Of a stretch of DNA of 64,000 nucleotides, positions 59,286 to 64,000 are shown one piece after another. The translations under genes were made by a program, and so were the position numbers. The DNA is taken from positions 62,001 to 126,000 of the forward strand of contig JAJEKV010000341.1 in assembly GCA_021234155.1 (NCBI GenBank). Reading direction: 5' to 3'. This stretch comes from Isoetes taiwanensis. Taxonomy: Eukaryota; Streptophyta; Lycopodiopsida; Isoetales; Isoetaceae. The notes beneath the pieces are model-generated. The model had not been told where the DNA came from. It was given only the letters and a program-made list of their open reading frames with translations, and did not search any database. The first letter of the stretch is position 1. Every line of letters begins with the position of its first letter.

Positions 59286-60939
59286 ATGGCTGTTCAAGCA
59301 CAATACCCATCTACTATTCCGGTGTGCATAAGGTATGTTGAATCTGCATGCACTTTGCTATTGCTTGATCATAAAATACCCGCCAATCTTTGGATCATAA
59401 CCACCAAAAATTTTCTTCAAAATTCATCAAAACCTTCTTGATTCTTGCATGGTCAGTTGGATCACAAATTCAGAGCCCCGATTTTTAACTTGTAATCTGC
59501 AATGCAACAGGACTCGGCAAGCCTATGCAAATGGGAATAGAAGCCTTATGAATCCGTTTGGATTAGCACCCAATTTGGAGGACATGCAATATCAGTTTCT
59601 CAACGGAGCTGGCACATCGAATCCGCTCATTCTTTTCAATCCAAGTACGCTTATTATCCCTTCTTGGTTTTACTGAATTGATCTTTCTCGTCTGATTTGA
59701 GTTGGGTATGTGGTTTCCTGAATTTGGTGGGATCACTTTGGTTTATGCTTAAGGGATCGTTTGTGTTTGTGATATAGGATTAGTTCGGATGGAAGGATCT
59801 CATCATTTTTTTTATGCAAAACCAATTTGAATAGAGAAATCTATAGTCCTTTTTTGCTCTTGTTTTGGATGCATTAGTTTTTTGTAGTAGAACCTGATCA
59901 TCCGCCCTTTTTCTAATGCAGTCCCTGTATCTGCTCCACTACAACAGCAACAACAGTCTACATTGTTGAATGAAACAGAGCATGAGTTTTTGTTGAATTT
60001 GAATGGCCCCAACAAGAGACCGCGAGAATCGAATCTTTTCCATCACCAGCAACAGCAACAGCAGCAGCAGATTATTAACTTGCCAGAGTTTCATGGTTGC
60101 ACCACTGATACTGCACCTCAATCTACTGCTGTTTCAACTGGCCTCTGCCTCGCCTTCCAAGATGATAGACTCAGTTCTTCTGCACAGGCATCTAACAAAA
60201 GACCAGACTATTGTGGCAGCACTGTTGCATTGATGAGTGATGAATTGTCTGTGGAGCTTCAGCAGCAGAGAGACGAGATGGAACAATTAATGAGAGCTCA
60301 GGTAACATTGTCTTCTGTTTTTTTACACCCTAAATAATGTATTGCAATTGGTTTTAGCATGAGTTCCTGAAATTATGATACTTAGTATTGTGTGATTTTA
60401 TTTAATTGCAGGAGGAAAGAACTAGACAAGCCTTGGAAGAGAAAAGGCAACAACATTTGAAGTCCCTTCTGGCCACATTGGATAGACATGCAACCAGAAG
60501 ACTTAGGGAAAAGGAAAGAGAACTTGAGAGAGTTAATCACAGGAATATGGAGCTTGAAGAGAAAATAAAGCAATTATCATTAGAAAACCGTATTTTCCTA
60601 AGCAAGTTAAAGAACAGCGAAAACACGATAGCCTTCTTGAGAAGCAACCTTCAACAGGCTATGGCAATGAGCTTGGAGAAGAGTTGTGGCAATTGCGAGG
60701 TAGATGATGCTGAATCTTCTCATCCAGATGATACAGCAGATGCACATGCCAGGACATTTAGGGAGAACAAGGAATTGAAGGAGAAAAGAACTTGTAGAGT
60801 TTGTAGGTCAAATGATGTGTGCATACTTCTGCTCCCTTGCAGACATCTTTGCCTTTGCAAGGATTGCGAGGTTCGTCTTGATGCCTGCCCTCTCTGCAGA
60901 ACCCTCAAGAATGCAAGTGTGCAGGTTTACATGTCATGA
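59286..60939 (+). CDS. BOI: BOI/BRG-like RING-type E3 ubiquitin ligase
   Basis: BOI-family proteins are plant E3 ligases acting in the nucleus; they limit cell death and pathogen responses and act with DELLA proteins in gibberellin signalling. Four exons join in frame: 59286-59332, 59511-59644, 59922-60301 and 60412-60939 (362 codons). MAVQAQYPS is the family's usual N-terminus. There are two polyglutamine runs (68-72 and 103-109), a basic KRPRE (92-96, possible nuclear signal), and a long charged coiled coil (about 165-270) with NMELEEKIKQLSLEN and FLRSNLQQAM, the WRD-type region. The C-terminal C3HC4 RING spans 315-349 (CRVCRSNDVC, PCRHLCLCKDC, CPLC). The Trp that names the WRD region appears replaced (IFLSKLKN). 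The paralogue cannot be resolved. Confidence 0.93.
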
Positions 60940-61663
60940 TCCTGATTTATGTACATGGTGCACAACTCCAATTGTTTGGATTGTTTCAGGAGTGATGTAG
61001 ATCAAACAGCACCATTCTTTTTGAAAAACAAACCTTCGAGGACGGAGTTCTTTTGTTTGTAAATTGGTAGCTGCTGTAGGACTAGAGGATTATTCACATG
61101 TGATAATGTGTTGGTGGCTAACTGTACAAAGACCTCATAAGGATGGATGAAATTCAAGCAAGTCTGCTCTTCCATGGCAGGCCATTTTATTTTTTGGGAC
61201 ACAAACTCGTTTTGATTATAACTACAAATTTCTAAAAAGCAAATGCAAATTGCCAGTTGCATAAATTTGGCGATCTGTTTTCTTGGCATTATGAATTCAT
61301 GCAATAGCTTTGCTTTCCTCTTTTGCAAGTGTTGCAACTCCCACATGCAACTTGTACTAACTTAGAGAGAGGTTTTTCCACCAATGCTTTATAGTCTTTA
61401 CACTTTGGTTGTTTGATATGGGAGATATGCATATCTTATGTTTTGAAAAGGTGCTAGAAAAACCACGGAATTCGGAGCTGAACAAATTCTATCTCACGAA
61501 TTCACACGAGTCTATGGAATCACATTCTTTGTATTTTTTCTTTTTGACTTCTGCAAACCTTGCAAGTCCCAACCTCTTCACGTTAAATGCATGAAAATAA
61601 TATAACATAAGAAGATAAGATGGTTCAATAAGGAATTCAATATATTAGAACAAACCCTATCTC
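60940..61663 (+). other. 3' UTR of the BOI-like gene and downstream DNA
   Basis: The likely 3' UTR covers the first 100-400 bp. No clear AATAAA was identified. Short frames here are not protein-like. Confidence 0.4.
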
Positions 61664-61905
61664 GTGAAAATAGCCTTAGTCCACATGCATACAGTCTAAG
61701 GCAAGGGATTGCCTTGCCTTGATACATTGTTCTGTCCAATCGACATAGTAAAGAATAGACTCAAAATTGCACCTAAGTGGCTTTGTGAAAATAGCCTTAG
61801 TCCACATGCATACAGTCTAAGGCAAGGGATTGCCTTGCCTTGATACATTGTTCTGTCCAATCGACATAGTAAAGAATAGACTCAAAATTGCACCTAAGTG
61901 GCTTT
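61664..61905. repeat. Perfect 121-bp tandem duplication
   Basis: The unit beginning GTGAAAATAGCCTTAGTCCA occurs at 61664 and again at 61785, and I see no mismatch along the unit. Identity this high means a recent event or an assembly artefact. Confidence 0.92.
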
Positions 61906-63700
61906 GTGTCACGTACTGATGCCATGACTTCAAAAGTTCTATCATATACTTAATCAATCTGTCATGGATCTTTAATATCTCTAATACCCATAAATTATCA
62001 TAGTTCTTTGATGTCCATGTAACATCAACATGTGGATCTATTGATGCCTTGTGTTGGTAAATGTCAACCTCCATTTTTTTTAGATAGAAAATGATTTTAT
62101 CAATACGCTATGTTATGAACTTAAATATTGCAGAAGACAACGGATTAAGTAGTAGAATGCTCTAATACTTGTTATATCCATACAGAAAGAAAATACCATG
62201 TGTGGTGGCTAGCCCCTCACCACCCATTATATGCCTTTTGTTTATACAACTTCAAGAGCCAAGTTGCACTATTGCATTGTCACGCGATTTGGAAGGTAGT
62301 TGCTTCAAATATGCAACATCTTCGACTTGCTTATTTGCAATGGTATCTCACAATATCCTCCTCATTCTACATTTGTCACCAGGAAAGTCAAGTGGCGGAT
62401 TTAGTGTTGTAGATTATGTGCTTGTGACCGAGTAAGATCTATATCTTGTGTCACGCGTATGCAGGTAGGAACAAACAATACAGATGAGGGAGTAGATTTA
62501 GATCATTAACCTCTGAAATAGACTGGCAACCCATACAAATCCACTATCAGGCTACCTTCCAGATGCTCAACCTTGCCTGGATTATGATCTGGCAGAGGCT
62601 TATACCTAGCTGCTAACAATAGAGCTATTGGGAACTCTGCAGCTTGCCACATTAGAGCAGTAGACTGGCAAGCTGGTCACAGTCCATTTGAGTGGAGCAA
62701 TATTTTGGGAGAAGATATGCACAATGTGATGTGAATTGTATTATGCTTTTATCTTTAGATAATATAAAATAATAAAGAGGAATGACATGGCATAATGATG
62801 ACATGGCAATTGGTAATTCAAGAGAAGTTAGAATTTAGAAAACAAAACATAAGAAAGGCAAAGGAGAGAAGAGACAACAGAGTATAAAAGAGATAATTAG
62901 GGATTTGAAGAAGCAATTTAGAGGTAAGACATGTTTTAAAGGAAGTAATCCTTCTGATACAAAATATAGAAGAAGAGGAAGGAATCAATCTATTTCAAGA
63001 ACATGCTGAATAATATATCCATCTCAGTCTCTGATTCTAAACGCCTCTGACCTTGGCTTGGAAATCTTCGATTCTGATATACTGCTCCAAATCATGAATT
63101 GATGGTTTTCCCTTGGAACCTAAAGGCCGAAATTCCCAATCGTTTCATCTCTAGATGTTGTGGATCCCTCTGAGGATCTTTTCGATGGGTAGGGCAGGCC
63201 ATCTGACCGCTGCCTTTGTCAAATTAGAGCCAATGATGGCTCTTCATGACCCACACAATCAGGTGGTGCCACATCATCCTCTCATAAGGGATTTTTATTT
63301 CATACCTATGTTTTGTTGTTTAGCCATGAATTTTATAACATTCTATGCACTATCACATCTGAAAGCAGGATGGTCTTTGCGGATATAGGGCAATCCAGTT
63401 GCCTAGTTTTTTTTTCGCTCCGGCATGTTATAAATAGAAGAATGCCTCGACATCATATGAACTAAGGGTTATGTTCTAATTGTTCGTAAATCTAGAATAT
63501 GTTCACTCTGTTCAGGGCATGAACATCTTAGATAACGGATAGCGAATACATTCTGATGATATCCTTAGGCATTAACAAGGTTCCATTTAATAGTGGATCT
63601 TAACAAATGTAATTGGATACATGTTCATAAATAGTCTTTCTTGAGTTAGCATATTCTTAGAAATACTGGAAATCGCTCATGTTGCTAGCCTGGATTGCAC
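61906..63700. other. Intergenic sequence, no gene identified
   Basis: Frames at 62169-62435, 62200-62412 and 63155-63388 are short and match nothing. 62200-62420 and 62540-62720 read like decayed retroelement coding DNA, but not enough to assign. Confidence 0.35.
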
Positions 63701-63719
63701 CTTGGTCTGCCCACAACTC

Positions 63720-63994
63720 TTTGTAGAGACTAAGCAGAAACCGAGGCTACAAGTGTTAAGCACTTAACACTAGTGAGTGGGCACTGATGAAGCTCACTAG
63801 TGCGGACTCGACGCTGGTCACGCCGAGTTGCTTCTAGGTGAAGGTTATTCTCCTGAGCTAGAGACCCGTAGCTTAGGGGTATCGCAACATATTAATTGGG
63901 ATTTGGGGACGACATGTAGGTTCTGCACCCATGGATCTTGAGCATTGTGTTAAATATATAAATAACAACCAGTGTCGGGCGAAGGACCGTCACA
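63720..63994 (+). mobile_element. Possible 3' end of a 5' LTR at the window edge
   Basis: The segment has a TATA-like AATATATAAATA at about 63952 and ends CGTCACA at 63988-63994, the inverse of TGTGACG, followed by AAATTG to the window end. In plant Gypsy elements a primer site TGGTATCAGAGC often starts about here. The start of the LTR was not found. Inference only. Confidence 0.3.
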
Positions 63995-64000
63995 AAATTG

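Noticed and set aside
59812-60121. Minus-strand frames with poly-Cys and poly-Leu runs
   Set aside because: They are shadows of the CAG/CAA tract in exon 3 of the BOI-like gene.
63155-63388. 77-codon frame with a hydrophobic segment
   Set aside because: No start context, splice logic or family resemblance; likely chance.

Overview
This is a 64-kb piece of a land-plant nuclear genome. The evidence is spliced genes with GT-AG introns of about 90 to 700 bp, plant-specific protein families (an SPX-MFS vacuolar phosphate transporter and a BOI-type RING protein), and an AT-rich intergenic space full of plant-type Copia, Gypsy, L1, SINE, Helitron and long-TIR DNA elements. I cannot fix the lineage from sequence alone; nothing here separates a fern or lycophyte from a seed plant.

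Only three genes look functional. (1) 578-2043, plus: the last five exons of an organellar tRNA-modification enzyme, MnmG/GidA, whose 5' part lies outside the window. (2) 37824-42027, plus: a complete 11-exon SPX-MFS (PHT5/VPT-like) gene of 702 codons, with a probable intron in its 5' UTR. (3) 59286-60939, plus: a complete 4-exon BOI/BRG-like E3 ubiquitin ligase of 362 codons with a polyglutamine stretch and a C-terminal RING. A fourth gene, a peroxisomal sarcosine/pipecolate oxidase at 8508-9768, is a pseudogene broken by a stop and several frameshifts. I see no operon-like or pathway link between these genes.

The rest is mostly mobile DNA. 10.0-12.1 kb holds a 5'-truncated non-L1 LINE and a Gypsy LTR fragment. 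12.7-15.0 kb is one arm of an inverted pair whose other arm lies at 51.0-55.5 kb. 15.0-18.8 kb is a decayed Copia element on the minus strand. 18.8-22.3 kb holds an L1 3' end, a foldback element, a LINE 3' end and a decayed Gypsy pol joined to an LTR. 23.2-30.1 kb is a nest of elements built from two families of long terminal inverted repeats, including a 3.7-kb Mutator-like element. 31.5-34.0 kb holds LTR, L1-like ORF1 and LINE remnants. 35.1-36.6 kb has a BED-finger (hAT-like) remnant.

A tRNA-Lys-headed SINE at 36770-36955 ends in the same 3' tail as the non-L1 LINE family found five times in this window, which points to that LINE as its mobilising partner. 43.2-47.2 kb has a Helitron-type 3' end with isolated exon-like fragments upstream of it in the same orientation. 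47607-48062 is a clean MITE with 114-bp-class inverted repeats and a 9-bp target duplication. 50.2-56.0 kb is a partial tandem duplication around the right arm of the inverted pair. Between 61.0 and 64.0 kb there is a perfect 121-bp tandem duplication and possibly the end of an LTR at the right edge.
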